In this document: one piece after another, positions 1 to 11,984 of the stretch
Numbering within the stretch: the stretch's first letter is position 1
How the letters are laid out: every line of letters begins with the position of its first letter
Origin: Hepsetus odoe
Lineage: Eukaryota > Chordata > Actinopteri > Characiformes > Hepsetidae
Assembly (NCBI GenBank): GCA_017165825.1
Contig: CM029370.1
Span: 16,293,081 to 16,357,080, forward strand
Direction of reading: 5' to 3'
Length of the DNA: 64,000 bases
Made by a program: the position numbers and the translations under genes
Notes under the pieces: generated by a model
What the model saw: the letters and a program-made list of their open reading frames with translations, nothing else
What the model was told of the DNA's origin: nothing
Database searches by the model: none

Positions 1-3000
1 CACTGCAGAAGTAGCCAGTCTGAACCCAAAGACCAACTGCCTAAACCAAATTCAAACCACTGGTAAAACAGAACCATAACTCAGTTTAACACACCAGAGA
101 TTTTGAAATGTGTGGTCATTTATTCAGATGCTCAAAACTAGTCCCCCCCAGCCACGGTGTAACCATTTTGGTTTTAAAGCTTGTAAAAATGGAGCATGAT
201 AGTTTGTACTTTAAAAAAAAAAAAAGGTAAACTATGATATCTAACCAATCAGCATCTCAAACTTTTCAAGTGCATATGTGCCTCACATTAGTTTCATATC
301 ATTAATGTCTTTAAAGGTTTGAAGTTTGATACCCAGTGTCATTATTTACTTACTTAATTTACCCCAAAAAGAGCAAATGTAATATTGTATTTCACAGGAT
401 TGCTTTTTCCTACTTTATTATGATTCACCTCAACAGAACAAAAGTAAACTTTGCACAAGACTTCAGCCAAAGTTCACCATGTGCTCTTCAACATCAGGTA
501 AAAGCTGTCTATTGTTTGCCCCAACAATCGACAGCAATGACTGGATATTTTTCTATGCAGACAACTGCTAAATAATATATGTTAATATTTATGCAGTAGG
601 CTAATGTTTATTTATTAGCCTTCCACTACTCACCCAACGTGCCAGAGTCTGTGGTGAGGTCTAGACCTCCCTTTGCTTCATTTTAATGAATATGGCATTT
701 GAAAATAACGCACCAAACTATGAATAAAAGTTTAATTTAAATCAAGAATCCAGCTGATTTGCAGTCAACCCTTGTCATCCTTTCACCTTCTGCTAACAGT
801 GCCCCTGTCTCAGCATCCCCCCCACAATTGTTCTCTTTTTTCTTCCTTATCCTCAGGGAGATGTTTGTAGTGGCTTTTTATTTATTTATTTATTTAGGTA
901 GACATGTGTTAAAGTGGCTCTGTTTAGCATGTTGGGTGTTGATGGGAGTCTTACTTGAGCAGAGAGAGGAAACAAAACAGGATGCTGGTGACAGTGGGCA
1001 AATTATATTCAAATCAAGAAAACTAGGGTAAAGAGTTAATGGACACTGGGGGTGCTGCCCACCCTTCTATTTTGGAGAGAAAGCAAAGGGCTATATGAAA
1101 GAGCAAATCAGTGTTGCTATAGGTCTTTGAGGGCTGAGGCCTAGACATAATTTGCTACAGAGCCAGACAATCTCTGCTTTAATCGCACACTGAGCTGTCA
1201 GACAGGGCTGGGATCACAGGGTCCTGCATGCCACCAAAGCCACATTTGATGTGTCAGCCTGCCTAGCCTTTTGTGTCTGGTTCAGGCAGCCTCAGACTAA
1301 AATTTATATTTATTTAAACTCCAAAACACAAGTAATTACATAACATATACACTGCTCACAAAAATCTATCAGTATGTCGCAATTAGTATTGTCTGTTTTT
1401 GTCATTTATTGGGTTTAAGTAAAATGGAAGCTTTGTTTAAAACGCTGTTTTGGCCACGTTCCTCCTCACTCTATCATAACCAGTTTTGTTTGGTTAACCC
1501 CAAGGAGAATTAACTTCAGCCGGGCAACAGTCACTGCATGATGCAAATGACTGAGTAAGCATTTGTGAACGCACAGCTCAGTTGATCATATGAACGAAGA
1601 CTTAGCAAGTAAGAGCTCAATTGAAAAGGTTTTGATTTTTACAATAGCTGAGGAAACTGCATGTTATGCCTTTTAGTTTAACACTGTACCCCAGTTCTTA
1701 AGAACCCATGCTTTTGCAGCATAGAAGAGAATTTAATAATTCCTGGGCTAAAAACTTAATTAGCATTAGTGTCTTAAATTAATGGGATTCGCTCAGTAAT
1801 GCATCTACCCCTGAAGTACAATCCTGCACCATTAGGACTTACCTCTAGTATTTATTTCTAATATTTTGAGACTTGCCACACTTGAAAGCAACAAAAAACA
1901 ATTGTGCTAACAAAAAACAATTGAGAACAGCCTTGGGTGCGTTAGACAATGCTCTGCACTGGCGCATGAGCGATGAGAGAATTACTTTTTTTTTTTTTTT
2001 TTGATTTAGGAATCCCCAGAATCCCAAATGATCAAAAAGTAACAAAGGGGAAAAGTATAACAGAGGAAACCAAAAAATGGCTGTAAAAAATAAACAGAAG
2101 TCAAAGTAATATAGAGGAAGATTTATAATTATTTATCTGACATGGTTTATACTGTTTTCCTGTAGGCCTAGTTGGGTGAAATAAATCGGACCCTGCTCCT
2201 TTAATCTAATCCACCCAAATTATGCAAATTACAGTTCTGGTTTAAGGACGTTGAGAAATTAAGATGCACAGCATGTTTTTTTTTTTTAATTGAAACATGG
2301 TGGCTAGATTCTAGCATATTGAGCATTTGATACATCGCGGTGTCCTCAACTGTTACTGAGCTGTGAACCTTGTTGACCTCCAACCACTGCATTGCTGTGT
2401 AAAGGTCAAAACAGGAGTGCTAGAAGTTAAATTCCCTTTCAGAATCCGTGTGGAAGCAATTGTCAATACTTGATTCAGTAACCATGGAAACCAGCTACAA
2501 AAAGTCCTATACAAAAAATAAACACAAACTGTAAAATATTGGCACAGTAGTTGATGTTGGAAACCATTCGAAAGGCAAGACAACTCTGTATGGCCAAGCA
2601 GTAGTGGGCAAGTTTCCTGATATGGGCACCCAAAAACATGTCTCATTGATGGTGACCAAATTGTTAACTAGAACTTCTGTGTGTATCTTTTAATTCTGCA
2701 TGTTTGCTGCCATCATGCAGTAGAAAAGACTGGGAGAGCTGAGAGTAATTGGAAATGGACAGAATTGGTGTTTTACTTCCATTTATTCAAAGGGTCTTGC
2801 AAAAAAAGAGAAAGGAATATTCTTTAAAGTAATTCTTTCCAGATATTGAGTATGCAGCGCTAACAACAACCAAGGCCCATCAGTCTGATTAAACTGACTG
2901 AACACCTGCTCTTGCATTGCACATAAAAGGAGTCAGATCCAGAAAATGCTTTTTGTGTATGCGTAGCATAAATTCGGAATGGCTATAAGCAACTCTATGA

Positions 3001-6000
3001 AACATTTAATATGCCATTTATAGAGTTCAAACCACAGCTTAAAATCAATGTTTTAAGGTGACTTTAATAGGCTTATGCCACTGAGGAAAGTAATGATCCC
3101 AGCTTTAAAGTCTCTTCTGTAAAAAGCTTTGCAGGTGATATCTCTTTTTGGATCAGCCATTTAGCAAACTCGGAGAGTCACTGTGCACTCGGCAGGTGTT
3201 TGGGAGAGCAGGTGGTGTACTGAAATAAATGGGGAGATGCAGTCAACCACACCTGCCATTTGAACCTAAACCCCCTCTGATTATGTCCATTACCCAAGCC
3301 AGTGGGCCATGCTGCTGTAGTGCCACCAGAGCAGGCTGCGCTCTCTCCACTCTGACCTAATCTCTCTGCCTCGGCCGCAGTATGAGAAGCGGCTTCTATG
3401 GATGAGAATCTGCCTTTGGCTTTGATGTTTAGTGACAGAGAACAAATGTCTGCTCTCGACTGAAGCCAGAGCTCGATTTTCTGGCCCTCAAGGTCTATTC
3501 CTGCACCTCCCCACTGAAGTTTAGAGTAGGCAAGCCAAGGGCGAGATGCAGGGAGGAGTGAATGTTGAGAGTGTATAGAAGCTTCTGCATCCTCCAATGA
3601 CAAGAACAGCCTGAGACGGGCCTTGAGCAGCCATTTTAGTAGATGCTAAAAGCCGTTGCTGAAGAGGAGAAAATATTAGCACTGCAGTCAATGGACTGCA
3701 TAGTGGAAACAATTGCAGGGTATGATTGTGTCTTACACCAATAGTCCTAGATAAGTGCACATTTTTAGTAGTTACTGCACAGTCTAAATAGCAAAGGTTT
3801 TTCTTTTATTTTTTTTGCTTAAATTCCAGTTATGGTGTCACAAGGTAACAGTAAGAAAGGAATGATCTGGCACAGGAGTCGAGTCAGACTGCTACAGAGT
3901 GCAGCACAATGCAGGTAATGCTTTCCACAAAGAGGGTCTTGGACTGAAACGGTTTGAGAACAGCCGCTCTTAAGCATCTGTTTACTGCATACTAGCTAGA
4001 AAAGGGCCTTAACTGTGGTTCGGTGCACTTTGCCTCAGATAGTATGTTACAGGTTCGTTTCACCTTTCTCTCACTCCAGCAAGAGCCACTTTGTTCAATC
4101 ATTGATTAGTTTGTCACCCGCTTTCACCCGGATTCAGAAGGTAACATTTTGTACAGGTTACATTCTGAGCTAATTTGCAGGCTGCTTGTTTAACTCTGTT
4201 GACCAGAATGGTAAATTTACTCAGCTGCTCTTCCTCAGATTCGACTCATTGTCTTGTCTCTTGTGCTTTTGCTAGACAAGCAGATCTTTTTGCTTGGGCC
4301 TTAACCAGTAACGGGAAGTACCAGTTAATGGGGAAAATGATTGGGATTATGTAAGAAAATCACAGGGATTATTGAAACTGAAAGTAAAATGAAAAACTTG
4401 CATGGAAAGTGTAATTTGTACTTGTATAGACCTCCAAAATCCATTTTTTATTAGGCACCACATTCTGTTAGAATTCCTTCTTTTCAAATTTGTCACTAAT
4501 ACTAAACTGTAAAAACTAGATCGCAAGGACCAATACTAGGGTTCTCGTATTCTAGTAAATCTAGGGTTGCTCAAGCTAAACTTTGGGAATGCTTAGTCAT
4601 TGTGGAATAAAGGAGTTAATAGTTTGGCATTATAATATGGCTGTAATGACTGATGAAAAGGTTTTGAGACATAAGCTTGACTGGACTGTGTGGTGGAGAT
4701 CCAGGTAAGCTTCAGAGGCCTGCTAAAGCGTTGTCCCCACAGGACTACCTACAGATGAGTCAGGCATCACAGGCAGGTAATGTTCTAGCTCAGGGATCAC
4801 CGGAGGGAAAAGCAGGCAGGCTTGCATAAACTGAACCAAATTCTACTCTGGTATTTTTCATTGGGTTTTATGGTTCTGCAAAAGACTATGAGGCTGTTTG
4901 CTGAAGTCAAATAAAGGAAGTCCTGACCTGCTAGTACCAAGCCTTGCAGGAACATTTATTGGTTCTTTTAACAAGTTTAAATAACTTGGATTTCTTGTAT
5001 GGGGAGAATTTACAAAATCAGTCAGCACAGAAATGGCTGCCTTTTGTTTCCTCGTCCCATATAAATGCTTGCGCGATAGCAATTCAGTCTTAAAACACAT
5101 GCCTCCTTTTATGCTTATTTGCATGATTGAACCAGCTGCCATGTATTTGGTGACTTATCACACAAGGCCTATGGAAATGCTCATAAAGGAGCATAATGAA
5201 AGCGTACATTTTTGTGTCATTAGTAAATTAGAACGAGACACTTGCAATCAATGCACAAAAGCTAGCAGTCATGCCTTAATGGTGTGATTGTATATTGCTA
5301 AATGACAGGATGGAAGACTGAATGGCTGTATCTCTGCAGAGAGTGAAGTAGCTAAGTGTTTTTGTAACTGTGCCACCTGCCACATACGGCAGGCGCTCAA
5401 ACCAATAAGAGACTCCAGAATGAGGAGGGGGACTGACACGGTGGCAGGTATTGTGCTTCATAAAAATGAAGGAATGGCATCTCATTGGCAGAGGCTGTAG
5501 GCAGAAGAGGATAAAAAAAGACAAATGACTTAATTGGAGATGATTTCTGCTTGAAGTTCATCAATAAAATACATAATTATGTCTGATTTTTTTTTCCTTT
5601 TTTTTTAAAGCTATTTTTCATTAAAACCTGATTGTTACTTGTTAGATTTGCTTTTTTTTTTTTTTTTTTTTTTACACATTTTAATTTTTTTTCTAGGCTT
5701 ACACTGACATTTGTAAAATGATCTTTTCTTGCACGTTGTATTTTCACTAATCAGATGATTTAGATTATATAAAATTATATAACTGGTTATTAAACTTTGT
5801 GTTCTAATTAAATTCTGTGCTTTGTCACCTGCAGGGTCACATTTTCTCATTGCTAGAATGCCAAACCTAGAGATATGGTACTCTGCTACTGGTAGTTGGA
5901 CTGTTAAATTGCTGTTTTTAAAATTCATCTGCTTATGAGTGAGAATTATAACATTTTGAGCTAAAATGTTAGTTTAGGCTTTTTATATGCCATGAGTTAC

Positions 6001-7395
6001 TAGGATAGTTACCCATACCGTGTAAGCAGTGCAGCATTGTTGCACAATTTGTATGCTTATGAGCACATTTGATACATGATCTCATTTTTCTTAAACAGAA
6101 GCTTATGCATTTACTTTTCCAGCCATTAAGTGAGCTTCTTGAATTGTATAAACTACGTTACCATTGCTATTTGGAGTACTTTGCTAATGAAGACAAATCC
6201 TTTTGTGTTACAAGGATGGGTTTTGACTTCTTGAGAGCATCCTAAGGAGCAATTAGTTGTTTCTCTGTGGCAGTGGGCTTGAGTGCCGCTCCCTCCTTCG
6301 GAGGCAGCCATGTGGGCCAGGTGTTTCTGCCTTCCTTCAGACTTTCCCTGATAATCCACTGACGTCTCCCAAATAATCCTATCAACCTCTGCGCTTCAAA
6401 CGCATGAGGGCAGAAATTACTTACAGGCTTTACTCTTTGAGAGGGCATGGCCACATTCTGTTTGCTTTCCTTGCTTTTCTACATGGTGGCTAGCTAATGT
6501 CACTATTGCAATTGTTGATCTAAGCCTTGGAGTGCTGGGCTAAATGAAATGCATTGGTTGGTGAGGTGGCAGAAAAAGAGGGGGATAAAGAAATTAACTT
6601 ATTTTGTTGGTATCTGTAACCAGTACTCTAATCATCGGTTGCAGAAATGCACAACTGTGAGATTTTAATCTTAGCATTGTTAGCTGCTGGGTTTAGAGAC
6701 TAAAACAAATGGCATAATAAAGGATTAAAAACATGACCCCAAAAAAAAGACCCCTTCAGTAATTGCACACTGCTGGAGTGAGGTGATTAACTCTTCCTTT
6801 TCTTTCATTTCCTTTTTTTTTTTTTTTTTTAGACTTTGGAAGACAAATTAAGCATAGCCAGAGAGGAAGAGAATATAATCTAGCACATCTTTATTTCTTT
6901 ACAAAGACAGTGAGGCTTCATTTTCTCTTGCTCCTGCATAGCAAAAGGCCTTCAAATGCACTTCAGTCTGGTTTCTTCTGCAGATCATCTAGTGGGAGGG
7001 TTGCTGTTTTCTTCCTGGCACAGCAACCCTGTAACTGATCCATTGCTGGTGGCCATTTTGGCTGCAGGTTGACACTGTTCTAGGATAAGCTTCTTTGGTT
7101 TCTGAGAAACTGATGATTACTATTTAGAGCATACCAATAGAGCTGCTACTTACTACTTCCTAAGACATGGTAATTTACCATACAGGAATTTGCTGGTAGC
7201 TTTTATTGCTTGGTAGGCCATTGAATTTCAATCACAATTGGTAATTATTGTTTCTGGGTTGTTTAAAAAAATGTAATGAGCTCTGGTGAGTATGGAAAAG
7301 GGGATGTTGGTGCTTCCTTTTAAAAGTAACAGATTTGGAATGCCATTTTGCTACATTTATATGCAGTTTTTCACAGCACTTTGAGAGCATTGCCT
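1..7395. other. Gene-free non-coding stretch
   Basis: I see no convincing exon, RNA gene or mobile element. Open frames here are short, overlap on both strands and have no recognisable domains. Visible structure is limited to homopolymer runs (T-runs near 5589-5615, 5652-5673 and 6812-6830) and a few unique, relatively high-complexity stretches such as 1125-1275 and 3270-3480. A stretch at about 3935-3970 vaguely resembles the end of a hAT-type MITE, but no partner end is visible. Confidence 0.6.
5652..5673. repeat. Poly-T run (22 bases)
   Basis: An uninterrupted T homopolymer, in an AT-rich context with shorter T-runs just upstream. It could be the poly(A) tail of an old minus-strand retroposon, but no body of such an element is recognisable beside it. 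Confidence 0.9.
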
Positions 7396-7400
7396 GTTGC
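7396..7400. repeat. Target-site duplication, left copy
   Basis: GTTGC immediately before the solo LTR. The identical copy is at 7741-7745. Confidence 0.8.
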
Positions 7401-7740
7401 TGTCACATGTGGGGTGTTTTGGGCACGCTAGAAGGCGCTCTGTTCTGACTGAGCACACCTGACCCCAAGCAGGCACAGGTGTGCATCATTGGGGCTGACT
7501 ATTTAAGCCCCGATGAGTCAGAACAGAGCGCGGCTCATTGGATAGATGAAGCCTATGTGTAAGGGTGGTTTAGGTTTTTGGGATTTGTATAACTTGGTTT
7601 AGGCTGCAGTTCTCCTGTTCTCAGGTTCTGCTTCGAACTGCAGCCCTTGTGTCTTGCTTTTGTAAACTGTGGACAATAAAACAGTGCTCTGAACTCCTGG
7701 CTCCACTCTGGTGTCCTTCCGGTACCCCGCCACCGTTACA
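7401..7740 (+). mobile_element. Solo LTR of an LTR retrotransposon
   Basis: A 340-bp unit begins TGTCACA and ends CCGTTACA, so it has the TG...CA ends of an LTR. It is flanked by the exact 5-bp duplication GTTGC at 7396-7400 and 7741-7745, the size made by Gypsy/ERV-type integrases. Inside are a TATA-like CTATTTAAG near 7499-7507 and an AATAAA poly(A) signal at 7675-7680, in the order expected for U3-R-U5 on the plus strand. No internal gag or pol sequence is beside it, so this is a solo LTR left by LTR-LTR recombination. A nested hairpin occupies 7435-7531. The superfamily cannot be decided from the LTR alone. Confidence 0.85.
7435..7531. repeat. Nested inverted repeat within the LTR
   Basis: A perfect 16-bp outer arm (7435-7450) pairs with 7516-7531. 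Inside it a 9-bp arm, GCACACCTG at 7453-7461, pairs with CAGGTGTGC at 7476-7484. A second stem pairs GGGGCT (7491-7496) with AGCCCC (7506-7511). Transcribed RNA could fold into a stem carrying two hairpins. The TATA-like motif sits in the loop of the second small stem. Confidence 0.85.
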
Positions 7741-7745
7741 GTTGC
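7741..7745. repeat. Target-site duplication, right copy
   Basis: GTTGC immediately after the solo LTR, matching 7396-7400. Confidence 0.8.
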
Positions 7746-8178
7746 GCATCTATTTTACCATCCTGAAAGACTATCCCTGTGAAGCCACACTTGATTTGAT
7801 TTTAGGATCTGAGATGAGTTGGTCATTTTTGCTATTAAATCTAGTTTCAGCCATTTTTAATATCAGTTTTGGTCTCAGTTACTGTTTGCCAAAAGCGAAA
7901 CAAAGCAGTTCATATCAGAGCCTCCCAGTCCTGCTTAAGAGGGTAGAGCTCTCTGCATTTTAGATTGATGATACACCCTGATCAGCTCATCAACCATTCT
8001 GCTAATGAGCTGTTGAGAGAAATCAAGTTTGAGATTAGACGCTATCTGATATGTGCACTGCTTTGGGTCCCCAGGAGCATGATAGGTAGGTAACTTATCT
8101 ATACTGTTGTCTACTACCTTTACAAGGCTTGAGATAGGTTTGCTTATTTTAAAGTGTTTATTAAGTAGGTTAAGTAGG

Positions 8179-8181
<3 letters not shown>

Positions 8182-8228
<47 letters not shown>
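8182..8228. repeat. (TA)n microsatellite
   Basis: About 47 bases of alternating T and A after a short GTGT lead-in. It can extrude a cruciform and is likely to be length-polymorphic. Confidence 0.95.
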
Positions 8229-8233
<5 letters not shown>

Positions 8234-9159
8234 TTCTCCCCAGCTGCTAATCTATCTGATAGTTTACAAGCAATATTGATCAAGCCTACGCATGGAGCAG
8301 TGGGTGTGGCATAAGTGCTTTATGTATCCATGTAAGGCCCAAATATATGTTAATTCCTAGTAATGATCCACACAAATGACTTTCCAAATTTAGCAACATT
8401 TAAGCTCTGGCATGACATTAGTTGACTGTTTTTGCTGGTCATGGTGGTCAAGAATTGAAGGCTGATTACATACACTGATGTACTGATTGTGCTAATAAGG
8501 AGGGTAATTGAGATCTCTCCCGAGGAAGCTTGTGGTTGCTAGGAGAAAGTAGGTGTTAATGAGAAACCCTGCAAAACTGGGAACATTTGCACAATTATGT
8601 CTTCATCTTAAAGTGCAGCTGGACCTTATCAAATCAGTTTGTTTCAAAGCATCACTGGTGTTGCTCTTTTGCCGTGTGTTTACTTTTTACCTGTTGGCAT
8701 GCAATGTTCAGTCATGCTAGCCTGCATTGAGATTTCTCATTCAATGATTCTGGAGCTCTCTGCTATGTTTGTGCACCAGTGGGAAGCAATTTTTGAGTAT
8801 GCAATCCGTTTGATGTTTGATGCCTAATAAGACGAATAGTCCAATTCTAGCTACATCAAGCCTCATGCGGCACAAGGCAATTCATATTGTAATTTTAGGT
8901 ATGAAATGAGGGTTGGAGAAATTGATGCCATTAAGAGCAGTTGTCTGTAGAAGGTTGTCGAATGGAGGCAGTGTTTTATTTTTTTTAAAACCTTTCCTTC
9001 TTTTTCCTACCAGATTTAAGATTTTTCTTTCTGCTTCTGCTGATTAATTTGAGTACGATGGCATATATGTTCTATTATACAGGAATGTTTTCTGAATGAT
9101 GGCAGACCATACAGCATGTTTTTAAAAGGAGGATAGTTTTTTTTTTTTTACCGCAGTGG

Positions 9160-9332
9160 TAAAAGTGAAAGAATAGAAAACAAAACAAGGAATGAGCAGA
9201 AATATTGAGAAAGGGAGACAGGGCTTCTCAAAGACAAAGGGGAGCGCGAGAGCAGTAGAGCGAGAAAGTGATGGAAAAGGAGAAAATGGAAAAGAAAGAT
9301 GGTGAAGGAGAGAGGGGGAGAGAGAGAATGCA
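9160..9332. repeat. Purine-rich (GA-rich) tract
   Basis: Roughly 170 bases with very few pyrimidines on the plus strand: GAAAG, GGGAGA and GAGAGAGAG blocks. The minus-strand frame across it reads as a Ser/Leu/Phe-rich string and is a composition artefact, not a protein. Confidence 0.75.
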
Positions 9333-10290
9333 GCGAATCATCAGTCATCCTGCCGAGTAATAATTCAAACCTCCCCTTTGAAGCCTTGGATCCACATTGA
9401 CCAGTCATTTTAAATCAGGATCATTGTGCTCAGGCCTGCATTGTGTACAGTTTCTGTGGTTTTGCCCGAGAGGCATTTGGACCTGCTCTAACACCCCCCC
9501 CCCCTTTATCCTCCATCTCTACCAATACACCCCCTACCACTCCCTTCATCCTCCCTGACCTCACCTGAAATATTGACTACTCCGAATAATTGATTGTTTC
9601 ACCTTCAGGCCCATCAGACTGTGGCTGATGGTGTCCAGCACACTGTGTTGTATTTATGCCTGTATTGTGTGCGGTCAGTGGCGAACTCTGTCCTGAACAT
9701 GAGCCCTATGCAGTCACACTAAATCAGTGACGTGTGACTCAGCAGCTGCTGCTAGATGCAGCAGGCAAGGGTGGCAGAAATATGACATCAGGGTTTAGGG
9801 AACGAGCATGTGCTGATGCAGGAGGTGAATGGACTGTGTGCTTTTTTTGCACAAGAATGGGAGGAATTTACAATGAGAACTAAGCAGATATTTGTCTGGG
9901 TTCTTTTATGGTGTTCTACTCCCGCTAAAGGACTAGGAAAGTACTCGTTCTCTTGTTCTAATGCAGATCCCTGAGCCTCAAGTGCTTGCCATTACAATGT
10001 ATTGACTTTGATAGGCCCACTTGCTTTGACTACTTGGTACATGCGTGAGAATCCTGTTATTTTGTAAAACAGTCTTCCATGCTACATCTTAACTTGCATA
10101 CGAGCCATTTTTAGGCTTGTCCTTGTTTCTCTTGCTATTAGCTATTAATTCATTTAAAGCTCTCACAGCAACACCACATTAGGAAGCTGCTTCATAACTG
10201 TAGGACCATCCAAGTTCAACTGTACGCATCACATTTAAACTTTTAATTGTTTAGAGATCTCAAAGCAAACTTCCACTTATACTATACTAT

Positions 10291-10526
10291 AGTTGTTCAA
10301 GATGGCGCCACGTGAGAGGCAGCCAGTTACAGGAGCTCTGACCACCTTCTCTTCTTTTAACTTATTTAATCTATTTTATATTTTATATATATTTATATAT
10401 CTGTTTTTTTATATATTCTCTCTTTCTTTCTGTTCTTTCTTGTCGAAGAGCCCTGTAATACCCGAATTTCTCATTCGTGGGATAATAAAGGATTATTCTA
10501 TTCTATTCTATTCTAGAGCAACACCA
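10291..10526 (+). mobile_element. Short LINE-derived retroposon with (TTCTA)n tail
   Basis: The unit opens with CAAGATGGCGCCAC, which matches a YY1-binding motif of the kind found at the 5' ends of many LINEs. It passes through an AT-rich and pyrimidine-rich stretch and ends with GTGGGATAATAAAGGATTA followed by (TTCTA)n repeats. The 3' segment recurs on the minus strand at 57143-57230, which shows it is interspersed. There is no reverse-transcriptase coding sequence, so I infer an internally deleted LINE whose 5' start is fused to its 3' UTR. The exact LINE clade is not assigned, and I saw no clear target duplication. Confidence 0.6.
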
Positions 10527-11239
10527 CACATCAGCTGCTGTACTGATGGGCTTTGTAAAATGGCAGTTTGCAAAACCATTTACCTGAATATCTCTTTTTT
10601 TCAAGAAAGTTTCAAATTTTACAGCCTCTAAATGTCTGTCCTGCTGTAATATCACCATTATTAGATTGGTGCTATTACAGCTTAAATAATTCTGAAGTCA
10701 ATAAAGGAATTTTGCTGATCTACAATTGTGATGTCCTTTGTGTTTTATATTGGCTTCACACACCCAAGCAGTTGCGCTTCACCCACATTAGTACTGGTGG
10801 AAGGAAAGCATAAAATGAAGGTGCTGCTTGCCTAAAAGGAGGAGAAATGTAGAGCAAATTCCACTGTATGTCTATATGTCCCACCTTGACTGTCATGTTT
10901 GCCCAGGCACTGCCCTCTTTTGATAAATCCTTCATTGTCTGTGTCTTGATTAGATTTGGTTTATTGAATTGCACTCTTGCGTTTTTTCCCCCCGTTAATC
11001 AAGTAGTGTCCGAAACGGCCTCACTGTATCTGAATTCTCTCTTGGCAAAAAATGATGCCTTAAAAGTAAAGGTATTGGTGACTATGTTGATGGTATCTGT
11101 AGTAGTGCTATATTAATGATTTTATTAAAGTATGTAAAGCATTATGTCTGAAGGTGTTTACCCAGTTATCTTGTGGAATAGAACTTTTGTTCAAATTATA
11201 GAACAATTAAACACATTTTGAAACCAATCAAAGACATGA
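10527..11239. other. Gene-free spacer between two retroposons
   Basis: AT-rich unique sequence. Two overlapping open frames on opposite strands at 10756-11116 have no recognisable domain and no plausible splice context. Confidence 0.55.
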
Positions 11240-11250
11240 TTCTTGATTGA
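11240..11250. repeat. Target-site duplication, left copy (RTE copy 1)
   Basis: TTCTTGATTGA, identical to 11696-11706 on the far side of the insertion. Confidence 0.8.
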
Positions 11251-11695
11251 CAATCTTCTTCTTTTTCTTTCGGTTGTTCCCGTTTAGGGGTCACCACCAC
11301 GGATAAACCACCTTAATTTCTTCCGGTCCTCTGCATCTTCCTGCTTCAAACCGACCACCTGCATGTCCTCTCTCACCACATCCATAAACCTCCTCTTTGG
11401 TTTTCCTCTTCTCCTCTTTCCTGGCAGCTCCATCTTCAACATCCTCCTCTCCAAATAATCCTCATTTCTCCTCTGGACATGTCCAAACCAACACAACCTT
11501 GCTTCTCTAACCTTGTCTCCAAGATGTCTAGCCTGAGTTGTCCCTCTAATATACTCATTTCTAATCCTGTCCATCCTAGTCACACCCAACAAAAATCTCA
11601 GCATCTTCCAGCTCTGCCTCCTGTCTTTTCGTCAGTGCCACCGTCTCCAACCCATACAACATAGCTGGTCTCACTACTGTCCTGTACTGTCCTGG
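11251..11695 (-). mobile_element. 5'-truncated RTE-type LINE copy
   Basis: A 445-bp minus-strand insertion flanked by the 11-bp duplication TTCTTGATTGA (11240-11250 and 11696-11706). The minus-strand 3' end carries a GAA/GAAA-rich tail, seen on the plus strand as TCTTCTTCTTTTTCTTTC. This matches RTE-clade LINEs, which end in short tandem repeats rather than poly(A). It encodes only the far C-terminus of the ORF2-type protein, so it is a typical dead 5'-truncated copy. A second copy of the same family lies at 23608-24348. Confidence 0.85.
11284..11695 (-). pseudogene. RTE LINE ORF2 C-terminal fragment
   Basis: On the minus strand, 11604-11284 reads open for 106 codons to a stop. It contains the motifs GVTRMDRIRNEYIRG, REARLCWFGHVQRR and RRFMDVVREDMQVVG, with a basic, Arg/Lys-rich character. 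These belong to the region after the reverse-transcriptase domain of RTE-type proteins. The same motifs appear at 24011-24280 on the plus strand. Upstream of 11604 the sequence still resembles the element (ETVALTKRQEAELE-like), although the frame shifts slightly. The apparent ATG is only an internal Met codon; the apurinic endonuclease and reverse-transcriptase domains are absent. It cannot make a functional product. Confidence 0.85.
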
Positions 11696-11706
11696 TTCTT
11701 GATTGA
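11696..11706. repeat. Target-site duplication, right copy (RTE copy 1)
   Basis: TTCTTGATTGA, identical to 11240-11250. Confidence 0.8.
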
Positions 11707-11789
11707 TACTCATTCACTAAAAATCAGTAAAAAGATAAAGCAATTTCAGATATGCAAAGATGTCTTTACCTTTTTTTCACTGGTGATAC

Positions 11790-11984
11790 TGTGCTGGAGT
11801 GGTTAGGGAGCTCATGGGCACCACACTAGGCACAATCACTGCTCCCTGGGCAGCTTTAAATAGCTGCCCCCTGCTGCACGGTGGTGTTGGTCAAATGCAG
11901 AGGTTGTTCCATCGTTTCACTGTGTGCTGTGCGGTGTTTCACAATGAGTCACTTTAACTCTTCAATTAAAAAAAAAAAAAAAAA
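11790..11984 (+). mobile_element. SINE copy, internally shortened, with A17 tail
   Basis: It has the start of the tRNA-like head (GGAGTGGTTAGGGAG) and the body motifs CACTGCTCCCTGGG, AATAGCTGCCCCCTGCTGCA and AAATGCAGAGGTTG. The 3' end is TTTCACAATGAGTCACTTT, followed by 17 A at 11968-11984. The B-box region is missing relative to the copy at 35289, so the block between head and body is deleted. It belongs to the same family as the elements at 13736, 16665, 26731, 34905, 35289 and 35686. Confidence 0.75.

Larger units (their letters stand above)
7746..10290. other. Gene-free stretch
   Basis: No exon or RNA gene is supported. The stretch holds a TA microsatellite at 8182-8228 and a purine-rich tract at 9160-9332. 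The short open frames here are low-complexity or unremarkable. Confidence 0.6.

Noticed and set aside
1348..1370. CACTGCTCACAAAAATC resembles a Tc1-type terminal repeat
   Set aside because: No opposite end or transposase sequence was found nearby, and a single 17-base match is not enough.
3178..3603. 141-codon minus-strand open frame and a nearby splice-acceptor-like GCCGCAG
   Set aside because: The frame has no recognisable domain. The acceptor-like site is on the other strand and leads into a frame that stops after 14 codons.
3935..3970. GGTTTGAGAACAGCCGCT resembles a reversed hAT MITE end
   Set aside because: No partner end or target duplication is visible.
7649..7963. 104-codon plus-strand frame
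   Set aside because: Its start lies inside the solo LTR, so the frame spans the LTR boundary by chance.
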